The translations under genes were made by a program, and so were the position numbers. A stretch of DNA of 12,911 bases, taken from DAOTXK01 sp034435395 (GTDB taxonomy: Bacteria > Chloroflexota > Anaerolineae > Aggregatilineales > Ch27). The notes under the pieces are model-generated. The model was not told the DNA's origin. It was given only the letters and a program-made list of their open reading frames with translations, and did not search any database. Shown in pieces: positions 1 through 6,271 of the stretch. Positions within the stretch are counted from its first letter, which is position 1, and every line of letters begins with the position of its first letter. The stretch is taken from NCBI GenBank assembly GCA_034435395.1, contig DAOTXK010000085.1:1-12911 (forward strand), read 5' to 3'.

Positions 1-11
1 GGTCCTGGGCC

Positions 12-34
12 GCCTGATACTCAAAGCATCAGGC
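12..34. repeat. Small inverted repeat (7-bp arms, 9-nt loop)
   Basis: GCCTGAT at 12-18 is the exact reverse complement of ATCAGGC at 28-34. No T-tract follows on the plus side, so this is not a standard rho-independent terminator. It could be an operator or a transcript-end hairpin of a gene lying to the left. The dyad is seen directly; any function is unknown. Confidence 0.4.
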
Positions 35-72
35 TCGCCGGGTGGGTAAGCGCACTGAAGGGGCTGGTGCAG

Positions 73-114
73 GGCCGCTCCGCTCTGTGAGACGCTTCCG
101 GGGGCGGAGCGGCC
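73..114. repeat. Perfect 10-bp inverted repeat in the leader of the hydrolase gene
   Basis: GGCCGCTCCG at 73-82 is the exact reverse complement of CGGAGCGGCC at 105-114, separated by 22 bases. All ten pairs are perfect and nine of them are G-C, or ten if the outer G is included. There is no U-tract, so it is not a canonical terminator. It lies about 170 bases before the hydrolase start and could be a transcript-end hairpin or a regulatory dyad. Confidence 0.45.
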
Positions 115-284
115 GGCTGGCCATCTCCGGCGGCGCTCCGCAGCAGCGTTCCGCCGTTTGGTCCTCCAAGTGCCATCACCCTGTCGCACGGGCCTGGCGC
201 TACGCCTATAGGGAAAACGTGCGGTATCATGAGGGAGAAGCTGGCGTGGTGCGCCCATTGGTCGGCGGGCAGGAGGGTGTACCC

Positions 285-1817
285 ATGCGCAGGATCGGAC
301 GGATGGTGTGGGGGCTGGCGCTGCTGGCGGCGATGGCTGGCCCTCTGGCTCCATCGCCCGCCGCCGCCCAGGACGGCCACACGCCCGTCCTCGAACCGGC
401 GGCCTGTCCCTTTGATCTGCCGCCCGGCCAGATCGAAGGCCGCACCGTCGACTGCGGCTACCTGGTGGTGCCGGAGGACCGGCGCGACCCGGAGGGCCGC
501 TTCATCCGTCTGGCGGTGGCCGTTTTTCATCCGCCGGGCGGGGCGGGCCAGCCCGATCCGATCATCTATCTGCAAGGCGGGCCGGGCAGCAACCTGCTGG
601 CCTCGCTCCCCGTCATCTTCGAGGGCCGGTTTTCGCCCTTTCTGACCCTGGACCGGGACCTGATCCTGTTTGATCAGCGCGGGACCGGGTTTTCGGAGCC
701 GTCGCTGGACTGCCCGGACTACAAGCGGCTGTACCTGGAACTGCTGGACTGGGAACAGGACGGCGTCCTGCTCAGCGAAGCGGCCCTCGACCAGCTGATG
801 GCCCAGGCCCTCCAGCAGTGCCTGGCCGATCTGGCGGGGATCGCCGATCTCGCCGCCTACCACAGCGCGGCCAGCGCCGCCGACGTGGACGACCTGCGGG
901 CCGCGCTGGGTTACGCCCAGGTCAACCTGTGGGGCGTCTCCTACGGGACGCGGCTGGCGCTGACCGTCATGCGCGACTATCCGGGGACGGTGCGCAGCGC
1001 CGTGCTGGATTCGGTCTACCCGCCGGAGGTGGATTTTTACCAGGAAGGGCCGGGCAACGCCGCGCGGGCGTTTGATCAGCTGTTTGCCGGCTGCGCGGCG
1101 GACGAGAGCTGCGCCGCCGCCTTCCCCGACCTGCGGACCCTGTTCTTCGATCTGGTCCGGCGACTGGACGAAACCCCGGCCATCGTCACCGCCATCTCCA
1201 CCCTGTCCAGCTTCAACTATCCGATGGTGCTCGACGGCGACCGGCTGCTGGATTTCGTGTTTAACGCGCTGTACGTCACCCAATTGCTGCCGGAGCTGCC
1301 GCGCATCATCGCCAGGGCCGACGGCGGCGACTTCGCCCTGATCGGCGCGCTGTACATGCCGCTCACCCGCACCGAAGACATCAGCCTGGGGATGTATTAC
1401 GCCGTGCAGTGCCACGAGGAAGCCGCTTTCAGCAGCCGGGGGGCGGTTGAAGCCGCCGTGGCCGCCCACCCGGATATCGCCGGACTCTACGAGATCGACC
1501 AGTCCATCTTTGAGCTGTGCGCCGCCGCCGATTTCGGCATGGGGGACCCCGTCGAAACCGAGCCGGTGGTCAGCGATGTCCCGACGCTGGTCCTGGCCGG
1601 GCAGTACGACCCGATCACGCCGCCCCGGTGGGCGCAGGCGGCGGCGGCTTCGCTGACCCACGCCTACTATTACGAATTCCCCGGCGTGGGGCACGGAACC
1701 ATCGCCGGCGGCCAGTGTCCATACCGTATCATAACCGCCTTCATCGCCGACCCGGCCACGCCGCCGGACAGCGCCTGCATCGCCCAGATGGGGCCGCCGC
1801 CGTGGGCCACGCGCTGA
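285..1817 (+). CDS. Secreted alpha/beta hydrolase, tripeptidyl-aminopeptidase/proline-iminopeptidase type
   Basis: A 510-residue serine hydrolase predicted to be exported and to remove N-terminal residues or short peptides. The ATG at 285 is chosen because AGGAGG (271-276) lies 8 bases upstream and the product then opens with a signal peptide: MRR, a hydrophobic stretch to about residue 20, then a likely cleavage after A-A-A near residue 28. The catalytic set is visible. The oxyanion-hole motif Q-G-G-P-G is at 97-101 (H-G-G-P-G in most relatives). The nucleophile is Ser219 in G-V-S-Y-G, the acid Asp442 in G-Q-Y-D-P-I-T-P, and the base His470 in G-V-G-H-G. The C-terminal part containing Asp442 and His470 matches the TAP-like C-terminal domain of this family. 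Several Cys residues suit disulfides in an extracytoplasmic protein. The length is normal for secreted TAP-type hydrolases. It stands alone and is followed by a terminator. The fold is secure; the exact substrate is not. Confidence 0.9.
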   Translation: MRRIGRMVWGLALLAAMAGPLAPSPAAAQDGHTPVLEPAACPFDLPPGQIEGRTVDCGYLVVPEDRRDPEGRFIRLAVAVFHPPGGAGQPDPIIYLQGGPGSNLLASLPVIFEGRFSPFLTLDRDLILFDQRGTGFSEPSLDCPDYKRLYLELLDWEQDGVLLSEAALDQLMAQALQQCLADLAGIADLAAYHSAASAADVDDLRAALGYAQVNLWGVSYGTRLALTVMRDYPGTVRSAVLDSVYPPEVDFYQEGPGNAARAFDQLFAGCAADESCAAAFPDLRTLFFDLVRRLDETPAIVTAISTLSSFNYPMVLDGDRLLDFVFNALYVTQLLPELPRIIARADGGDFALIGALYMPLTRTEDISLGMYYAVQCHEEAAFSSRGAVEAAVAAHPDIAGLYEIDQSIFELCAAADFGMGDPVETEPVVSDVPTLVLAGQYDPITPPRWAQAAAASLTHAYYYEFPGVGHGTIAGGQCPYRIITAFIADPATPPDSACIAQMGPPPWATR

Positions 1818-1852
1818 AGCTCCCCCCGCCGGGCCACTCCACTTCCCGGACG

Positions 1853-1884
1853 ACGGCCTCGTCCGACGCGGGGCCGTTCTTTTT
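1853..1884 (+). terminator. Rho-independent terminator of the hydrolase gene
   Basis: ACGGCCTC (1853-1860) pairs with GGGGCCGT (1870-1877) over eight positions, with one wobble pair, around a 9-base loop. It is followed by TCTTTTT (1878-1884). It sits 35 bases after the stop of the hydrolase gene. A second perfect hairpin, CGGACGA (1847-1853) with TCGTCCG (1859-1865), overlaps it and cannot form at the same time. Confidence 0.75.
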
Positions 1885-1911
1885 GGCCGGGCGCGGACTC
1901 TGGTCTATCAT
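1883..1911 (+). promoter_or_regulatory. Predicted sigma70-type promoter for the 1953-3978 gene group
   Basis: A -35-like TTGGCC (1883-1888, 4 of 6 to consensus) and a -10-like TATCAT (1906-1911, 5 of 6) are separated by 17 bases. The -35 begins inside the U-tract of the preceding terminator, a typical tight arrangement. The start site would be near 1918, giving a leader of about 35 bases to the ATG at 1953. Confidence 0.5.
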
Positions 1912-1952
1912 ACGCCCATCGACCGGGAGGAAACCGCCCATCACCCACCGCC

Positions 1953-2747
1953 ATGGATCACCGGACCGGAAATTTAACGCTCAACATTCAGCATTTGACA
2001 TTCCTGGGGCTGGCGCTTATCTGGACGGGGTTGGTCCTGCTGGCCGGGGGAGCGTCCCTCGCCCAGGCCACCGGTCCCCCCGCCCAGGTCCCGACGCTCA
2101 CCCCGCCGCCCAAACCCACCCGCACGCCGACGCCCTTCGCCGAGCCGGAGGGGTGCCGGCGGCCACCGGACGACTACACCCGCGTCCTGATCGGCCACGC
2201 CCAGCTCAACGCCCGCACGCTGGCCATGCTCGATCACGCCCAGGAGCTGTACTATCTGGGGGGCGGCTACGTGGACTTCCGGCTGGCGATCACCCAGGGC
2301 AGCTACAACGCCGGCGGCGTGGCGGCCAGCTTCGGCACCCATGACGGCGGCGGGGCGGTGGATATCTCCGTGCGCAGCCGCATCAACTGGGAAGTGCTGT
2401 ACAATGAGATCGAGCCGATGATCCGCGCGCTGCGGACGGCGGGCTTCGCGGCCTGGCTGCGGGAAGCCAGTGAGCTGTACCCCGGTTCCCCCATTCACAT
2501 CCACGCCATCGCCATCGGCGACCGCGACGCCTCCGAAGCGGCCCGCGCCCAGATCGACGGCACATTCGGTTACCTGCGCGGCTTCGACGGCCTGCCCCAG
2601 CCCGACGGCCAGCCGCGCGCCGACCAGCATGGCGGCCCCATCATCTGCCAGTGGATGCGCGAGATGGGCTATGACGACCTGCGCGGCCTGCCTGTACCCT
2701 CGCCCACCCCTGGCGGCACGGCCATGCCAGAGAGGATTGGATCATGA
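1953..2747 (+). CDS. Exported M15-like (DD-peptidase/hedgehog-fold) metallopeptidase candidate
   Basis: A 264-residue protein with an N-terminal hydrophobic segment (about residues 15-38), consistent with a signal peptide or anchor. A Thr/Pro-rich linker follows at about 45-64, then a globular domain. That domain contains S-F-G-T-H-D-G-G-G-A-V-D (126-137), which fits the H-x-x-G-x-A-x-D zinc motif of peptidase M15 and related cell-wall peptidases (His130, Asp137). I-H-I-H (181-184) could give the third zinc ligand, His182 or His184. Canonical M15 enzymes usually have W-H there. A cell-wall peptide or amide target is therefore an inference. The ATG at 1953 has no close Shine-Dalgarno (GGGAGG at 1925-1930 is 22 bases away), so the exact start is uncertain, though no better upstream in-frame start was seen. 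The stop overlaps the next ATG by ATGA, indicating translational coupling. Confidence 0.65.
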   Translation: MDHRTGNLTLNIQHLTFLGLALIWTGLVLLAGGASLAQATGPPAQVPTLTPPPKPTRTPTPFAEPEGCRRPPDDYTRVLIGHAQLNARTLAMLDHAQELYYLGGGYVDFRLAITQGSYNAGGVAASFGTHDGGGAVDISVRSRINWEVLYNEIEPMIRALRTAGFAAWLREASELYPGSPIHIHAIAIGDRDASEAARAQIDGTFGYLRGFDGLPQPDGQPRADQHGGPIICQWMREMGYDDLRGLPVPSPTPGGTAMPERIGS

Positions 2748-3004
2748 GCTTCCTGCGCAAACTGTTCGGCGGCGACCGTCGCTCCCCCCCGCCCGCTGGG
2801 GCCACGCCCGGCCAGTTGCTCGACTTCCTGGAGGAAAAACGCGCGGCAGTGGAGCCGGTCCTGCTGGCCAGGCACCCGATCTGCCCGCAGTGTGAGAGCG
2901 ACTACCTGCGGGTGGGTGCGTGGGCCAAAGGCGGCCAGGCCGGGTGGACGGTGACCTGTGTCAACTGCGGCGCGATGCTGGAAAAAACCACCGAGATCAA
3001 ATGA
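2744..3004 (+). CDS. Small zinc-ribbon protein
   Basis: An 86-residue protein with two Cys pairs, C-P-Q-C (Cys47, Cys50) and C-V-N-C (Cys72, Cys75), spaced as a classical four-cysteine zinc ribbon. The intervening residues are compatible with a small beta hairpin. A positively charged N-terminus (M-S-F-L-R-K-L-F) and a short predicted helix (about 23-36) precede the ribbon. The start overlaps the stop of the upstream gene as ATGA (2744-2747), and GAGG (2732-2735) lies 8 bases before the ATG, so both genes are probably translated from one message. No specific function can be assigned; such proteins often act as nucleic-acid- or protein-binding adaptors. Zinc binding is inferred from the motif only. 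Confidence 0.75.
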   Translation: MSFLRKLFGGDRRSPPPAGATPGQLLDFLEEKRAAVEPVLLARHPICPQCESDYLRVGAWAKGGQAGWTVTCVNCGAMLEKTTEIK

Positions 3005-3116
3005 GCGCCCTGGCGATGGTCGAGAGAGTCTGCCCGCCGTCCCCATTCAGGGCCGCGCGTTTGTCCACCGGCGCGGGCGCGTCATCCACTTCCGCCCGCC
3101 ACGAAAAAAGGTCCGC

Positions 3117-3978
3117 ATGACCGCCGTTCCGACCGCGATGGTTCATGACTTGTTGCCGCTCCTCCGCCAGTTCTGCCGGGGCGAGTACGGGATCGCGCTG
3201 GGCGGGGCCCACGCCAAGGGGGTGGCCGACCCGGAGTCCGACCTTGATCTGTACGTGTTCGCCAGGGAAGCCCTGCCCGGCGAGGCGCCAGCTGGCCAGG
3301 CAGTTTGACCGGGCCATCGAGTCGGTGGTTTCCTGGGGGGATGCGGACGCCTTTGTCCAGGGAGGGACGGACTTTACTTACCAGGGGCACCGGGTGGAGT
3401 GCTGGCTGCGGCACATCGATTACGTGGCCGCCATCATCGCCGAATGTCAGGCCGGGGTCGTCCGGCGGGAGTTTGTGACCTGGACGGTGATGGGGTTCTA
3501 CAACCACTGCACGCTGTCCGACCTGCACCGGATGGTCCCGGTGGAGGACCCGACGGGGGTGCTCGCCCGCTGGCAGGCCGAGGTGAGCCAGTATCCCCCC
3601 CGGCTGCGAGAGACGATCATCGCCACCCATCTGAAGGCAGCCCGGTTCTGGCCGGAGAACTTCCACTATCAGAGCGCCGTGCGGCGCGGCGACATCCTCT
3701 ATGTCACGGGCATCGTGGGGCAGGTGGTGCACCACCTGATTCAGGTGGTCTTCGCCCTGAACCGGGTCTACTTCCCCGGCGACAAAAAACTGGACGCGGC
3801 GCTCGACCAGCTGGCGGTCAAACCGACGGATTTCAGCGCCCGAATCAGCTATCTGGTCATGCCGGGGGCCGACGGCGTGCGCGTGTCGCTCGGCCGGCAG
3901 CGCCAGGAATTGGGCGCGCTGGTGCGGGAAGTGGAATCGCTGGTGGCCCAGGCCGATGATAAAGCGGCGGGTGGGTAA
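3117..3978 (+). pseudogene. DUF4037-type nucleotidyltransferase, split by a one-base frameshift
   Basis: Two overlapping frames together make one protein of about 287 residues. The first frame starts at ATG 3117 (AAGG at 3108-3111, 5 bases upstream). It carries the nucleotidyltransferase signature G-I-A-L-G-G-A-H-A-K-G ... S-D-L-D-L-Y-V-F, with the paired metal-binding aspartates, and stops at 3308. The second frame continues from about 3290 with R-R-Q-L-A-R-Q-F-D and runs to 3978. It contains H-R-V-E-C-W-L and the C-terminal A-L-N-R-V-Y-F-P-G-D-K-K-L stretch typical of DUF4037 proteins. The join lies at about 3275-3292, where one extra base shifts the frame. The remainder of both halves is well preserved, so the event is either very recent or a base-calling error. 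If intact, it would be a cytosolic nucleotidyltransferase of aminoglycoside-nucleotidyltransferase-like fold with unknown acceptor. It ends convergently 13 bases from the glycosyltransferase gene. Confidence 0.75.
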
Positions 3979-3988
3979 GCCGCCCGCC
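3966..3988. terminator. Possible bidirectional hairpin between convergent genes
   Basis: GGCGGG (3966-3971) pairs with CCCGCC (3983-3988) around 11 bases that include the TAA stop of the plus-strand gene. It lies exactly at the junction of two convergent genes. No T-tract is present on either side, so termination here would have to be rho-dependent or weak. Confidence 0.3.
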
Positions 3989-3991
3989 TGA

Positions 3992-4879
3992 TCACAACGC
4001 CTGGCGCTCGCCGCGCCAGCGCTGGGCCAGGTCCATGCCCCAGCGGGTCGGCGCGACCAGGGCGCGCAGCAGCAGCGCCGCCGGACCCCCGTAATACTTC
4101 CGCGCGTAGACGATCAGGTCGTCGAAATAGACCCTTGAGGCCAGCCGCTGCACCTGGCTGACGCTGGCGTGCTCCTCGTGTAAGATCAGGGCATCCGCCA
4201 CGAAGTGCACCTGGTACCCCGCCGCCCCGATCCGCCGACAGATGTCGTCCTCGGTGAAGTACAGCTTAAACGCCTCGTCAAAGCCGTGGAGCCGCCGCAG
4301 CAGGGCCAGCGGGGCCAGCAGGCAGGAATCGGGGATCACCTCGACCGCCCGGCTGCTCCGCCGATCCCAGCCGGCGTACCACATGGCGGCGCGGCGGCGC
4401 TCCCGCCAGGGGGCCAGCAACATCCCCAGGACGGTGTACCCCAGCAGCAGGTCGGGGTAACGTGGGGCGCGGGAGCACATCAGGATGTCGCCGCCGGCGG
4501 GGAACTGCTGGCGGGCCGTCACCGCGCCGATCTCCTGCGGCGACTTCCGCAGGTAAGCGAGCATGGTGGAGAGCGCCCCCGGCTGGACAACGGTATCCGG
4601 GTTGAGGATCAGGACATATTCACCTGTGGCGGCCTCCAGGCCCCGGTTGTTGCCGCCGGTGAACCAGGTGTTGTAGCCCGGCTCGATCACGGCCACCGGC
4701 AGCGGCCCTCCCGCCGGGAAATGCTGCCGCACCATGGCCGGGCTGCCATCGCGGGAGTCGTTATCCACCACGATGACCTCAACGTCCAGGTCGCCGCGCG
4801 TGGCCAGGATCGACTCCAGGCAACGGCGCAGCGGCTCGCGGGTGTTGTAGTTGACGATGATGATCGACAGTTCGGGCAT
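3992..4879 (-). CDS. Family-2 glycosyltransferase (rhamnosyltransferase/WbbL-like)
   Basis: A 295-residue GT-A fold glycosyltransferase that would transfer a sugar from a nucleotide-sugar donor, probably onto a growing glycan or lipid-linked acceptor at the cytoplasmic face of the membrane. The start P-E-L-S-I-I-I-V-N-Y-N-T (2-13) is the typical first strand of this family. V-V-D-N-D-S-R-D-G (37-45) is the nucleotide-binding loop, and N-P-D-T (93-96) is the DxD-like metal site with Asp95. G-F-D-E-A-F (199-204) followed by Y-F-T-E-D-D-I-C-R-R (207-216) contains the acidic residues expected for the catalytic base region. There is no membrane segment, and length is normal. The ATG lies 6 bases after the stop of the aminotransferase gene upstream on the same strand, with no strong Shine-Dalgarno, so translation is probably coupled. 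Donor and acceptor cannot be told from sequence. Confidence 0.9.
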   Translation of the reverse strand: MPELSIIIVNYNTREPLRRCLESILATRGDLDVEVIVVDNDSRDGSPAMVRQHFPAGGPLPVAVIEPGYNTWFTGGNNRGLEAATGEYVLILNPDTVVQPGALSTMLAYLRKSPQEIGAVTARQQFPAGGDILMCSRAPRYPDLLLGYTVLGMLLAPWRERRRAAMWYAGWDRRSSRAVEVIPDSCLLAPLALLRRLHGFDEAFKLYFTEDDICRRIGAAGYQVHFVADALILHEEHASVSQVQRLASRVYFDDLIVYARKYYGGPAALLLRALVAPTRWGMDLAQRWRGERQAL

Positions 4880-4885
4880 GGCGTA

Positions 4886-6031
4886 TCAGGCTTCGAACCG
4901 CCGGATGACCTCGATGATGGCGGCCACCTCGTCGTCGGTGAGCGCCGGGTAGAGCGGCAGGGTGAGCAGACGCTCCCATTCGCGCTCGGTCACGGGCAGC
5001 GGCGAGGCGTAGGGTTGGTACAGGTCGTAAAAATGGTTGGGGATGTAGTGCACGCTGGTGGCGATGTTATGGGCGCGCAGCCAGTCGGCCAGCCGGTCGC
5101 GGGCGTCGCAGCGCACCACGTAGTTGTGCCGCGCCGAGATCACGCCGGGCCGCTCCACCGGCAGTTGCAGCCAGGGCAGGTCGCCCAGCCCTTCGTCGTA
5201 CATGGCGCAGATGGCGCGGCGGCGGGCGTTGGTCTGCGGCAGGCGCGCCAGCTGCACCAGGCCGATGGCGGCATTGATGTCGTTGGTGTGGCACTTGAAG
5301 CCCAGCTCTTCCACATCGTACTGCCAGCTATACTGGCTCTTTTCTTTGCCCGCGCTGCGGACCCAGGTGTCCTTATTGATGCCCACCCAGCGCAGCCGCC
5401 GCAACCGGGCATCCCACGCCTGGTCGAAAAGCGTGATCATGCCGCCGTCGCCGGTGGCCAGGTTTTTGACGGGATGGAAGCTGTAGCAGGTGAGGGGGGA
5501 GATGCTGCCAATCATCCGCCCCTTGTACACAGCCCCGCAGGCATGGGCGGCGTCCTCGATCACGATCAGGCGGTGGGCGCTGGCGATCGCGTGAATGCGA
5601 TCCAGATCAGCGGGATGCCCGCCGTAGTGCACGACCAGGATCGCCCTGGTGCGCGGCGTCACCTTGCGGGCGATGTCCTCCGGGTCGATGTTGAGCGTGT
5701 CCGGCTCGACGTCGGCGAAGACCGGCGTCGCGCCGTTGTAGAGGATGGCGTGGTTGGTGGAGACAAACGTCAGCGACGGGGAGATCACCTCGCCGCCGTC
5801 CACCCCGGCTACCTTCAGCGCCAGGTGGAGGGCCGCCGTGGCCGAGTTGACGGAGACGGCCAGCGGCGCGCCGACGTACTCGGCAAACCGCTGCTCAAAT
5901 TCCGCCGTCTTGGGCCCCTGCCCCCACCAGCCGGAGCGGAGGACTTCCGCCACAGCGGCGATCTCTTCCTCGCCGTGAAAGGGGCGGAAGACGGGGATGG
6001 CGTGATCCAGCGGGCTGATCGTTCCGGTCAC
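4886..6031 (-). CDS. DegT/DnrJ/EryC1/StrS-family PLP-dependent sugar aminotransferase
   Basis: A 381-residue fold-type-I PLP enzyme of the family that aminates nucleotide-linked keto-sugars, as ArnB, WecE and PglE-type enzymes do. The N-terminal I-P-V-F-R-P-F-H-G-E-E-E-I (12-24) and G-W-W-G-Q-G-P (34-40) are family signatures. S-A-T-A-A-L-H-L (63-70) is the cofactor phosphate region. V-I-E-D-A-A-H (157-163) gives Asp160, which contacts the pyridine nitrogen, and S-F-H-P-V-K-N (184-190) places the PLP-binding lysine at 189. The start is GTG (6029-6031), with AGGA 9 bases upstream. The length is normal. A good promoter lies upstream (6086-6114). It is followed by a glycosyltransferase gene after 6 bases, so the pair probably makes and transfers an amino sugar for a surface polysaccharide or glycoprotein. 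The substrate is not determined. Confidence 0.92.
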   Translation of the reverse strand: MTGTISPLDHAIPVFRPFHGEEEIAAVAEVLRSGWWGQGPKTAEFEQRFAEYVGAPLAVSVNSATAALHLALKVAGVDGGEVISPSLTFVSTNHAILYNGATPVFADVEPDTLNIDPEDIARKVTPRTRAILVVHYGGHPADLDRIHAIASAHRLIVIEDAAHACGAVYKGRMIGSISPLTCYSFHPVKNLATGDGGMITLFDQAWDARLRRLRWVGINKDTWVRSAGKEKSQYSWQYDVEELGFKCHTNDINAAIGLVQLARLPQTNARRRAICAMYDEGLGDLPWLQLPVERPGVISARHNYVVRCDARDRLADWLRAHNIATSVHYIPNHFYDLYQPYASPLPVTEREWERLLTLPLYPALTDDEVAAIIEVIRRFEA

Positions 6032-6053
6032 GGGTGACTGTCCTGGTGGATGG

Positions 6054-6079
6054 CCTGATAAACATGGCTCCTGATAAAC
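6054..6079 (-). repeat. Direct repeat in the 5' leader of the aminotransferase operon
   Basis: The 10-mer CCTGATAAAC occurs at 6054-6063 and again at 6070-6079, 16 bases apart start to start. Read on the minus strand it is GTTTATCAGG twice, just downstream of the predicted -10 at 6086-6091, so the first copy overlaps the expected transcription start. The position suits a repressor or RNA-level control site. Function is inference. Confidence 0.4.
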
Positions 6080-6085
6080 GCGGCT

Positions 6086-6114
6086 ATTGTAGGGCGGCGG
6101 GGGCGGTTTGTCCA
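6086..6114 (-). promoter_or_regulatory. Predicted sigma70-type promoter for the aminotransferase-glycosyltransferase pair
   Basis: On the minus strand, a -35-like TGGACA (6109-6114, 5 of 6) and a -10-like TACAAT (6086-6091, 5 of 6) are separated by exactly 17 bases. The start site would be near 6079, giving a leader of about 48 bases before the GTG at 6031. This is one of the two best promoters in the window. Confidence 0.7.
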
Positions 6115-6248
6115 GGGTCGCGCCAGATACGAACGCGGCTGCGGCTTGGAACCGTCAAGGTCGCCACCCCAGCCGGTGTGGCAGGGCCGCGCCCCGCCTG
6201 CTAAGATTGAAGGCGCGCTTCACCCCGTATCGGTCACTGACCCAAAGA

Positions 6249-6262
6249 CCTGAGTTGTCAGG
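6249..6262 (+). promoter_or_regulatory. Small hairpin covering the ribosome-binding site of the toroid-kinase gene
   Basis: CCTGA (6249-6253) and TCAGG (6258-6262) are perfect inverted arms around GTTG. The second arm includes the AGG (6260-6262) that is the only Shine-Dalgarno-like sequence, 9 bases before the ATG at 6272. Folding would hide the ribosome-binding site. The dyad GGTCA-C-TGACC at 6232-6242 lies just upstream. The 5-bp stem is short, so regulation is only possible, not shown. Confidence 0.3.
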
Positions 6263-6271
6263 CGAAAAGCC

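Larger units (their letters stand above)
1..284. other. Upstream non-coding stretch without a supported gene
   Basis: No reading frame here has a convincing protein. The plus frame that opens at 42 and runs into the hydrolase gene has no recognisable domain before 285, and the long minus-strand frame across the region is the antisense shadow of the hydrolase gene. The stretch holds two inverted repeats (12-34 and 73-114), a possible -10 hexamer TATCAT at 225-230 with no good -35 partner, and a strong Shine-Dalgarno sequence AGGAGG at 271-276. It is most simply read as the 3' end of the preceding transcription unit followed by the leader of the hydrolase gene. Confidence 0.5.

Noticed and set aside
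38..50. 13-mer CGGGTGGGTAAGC shared with the end of the nucleotidyltransferase gene (3968-3980)
   Set aside because: It is a single short match in GC-rich sequence with differing flanks. Chance is a sufficient explanation.
21..1694. Long minus-strand open frame of 557 codons opposite the hydrolase gene
   Set aside because: It is the antisense of a gene with an intact catalytic triad and signal peptide. Its product is Gly/Arg/Gln/Val-rich without motifs, as expected from GC-rich codon shadows.
3001..3120. A 39-codon frame between the zinc-ribbon and nucleotidyltransferase genes, overlapping both by ATGA
   Set aside because: The start has no Shine-Dalgarno, the product is a composition-driven Ser/Ala/Arg string with no fold signature, and the downstream gene has its own ribosome-binding site. 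The double ATGA overlap is suggestive but not enough.
4205..6037. Plus-strand open frame of 610 codons across the glycosyltransferase and aminotransferase genes
   Set aside because: It spans two clearly real genes on the other strand and has no recognisable domain. It is a GC-bias shadow.
6178..6207. Possible promoter for the toroid-kinase gene (GTGGCA, 18 bases, TAAGAT)
   Set aside because: Each hexamer matches only 4 of 6 consensus positions, so this is not distinguishable from background.
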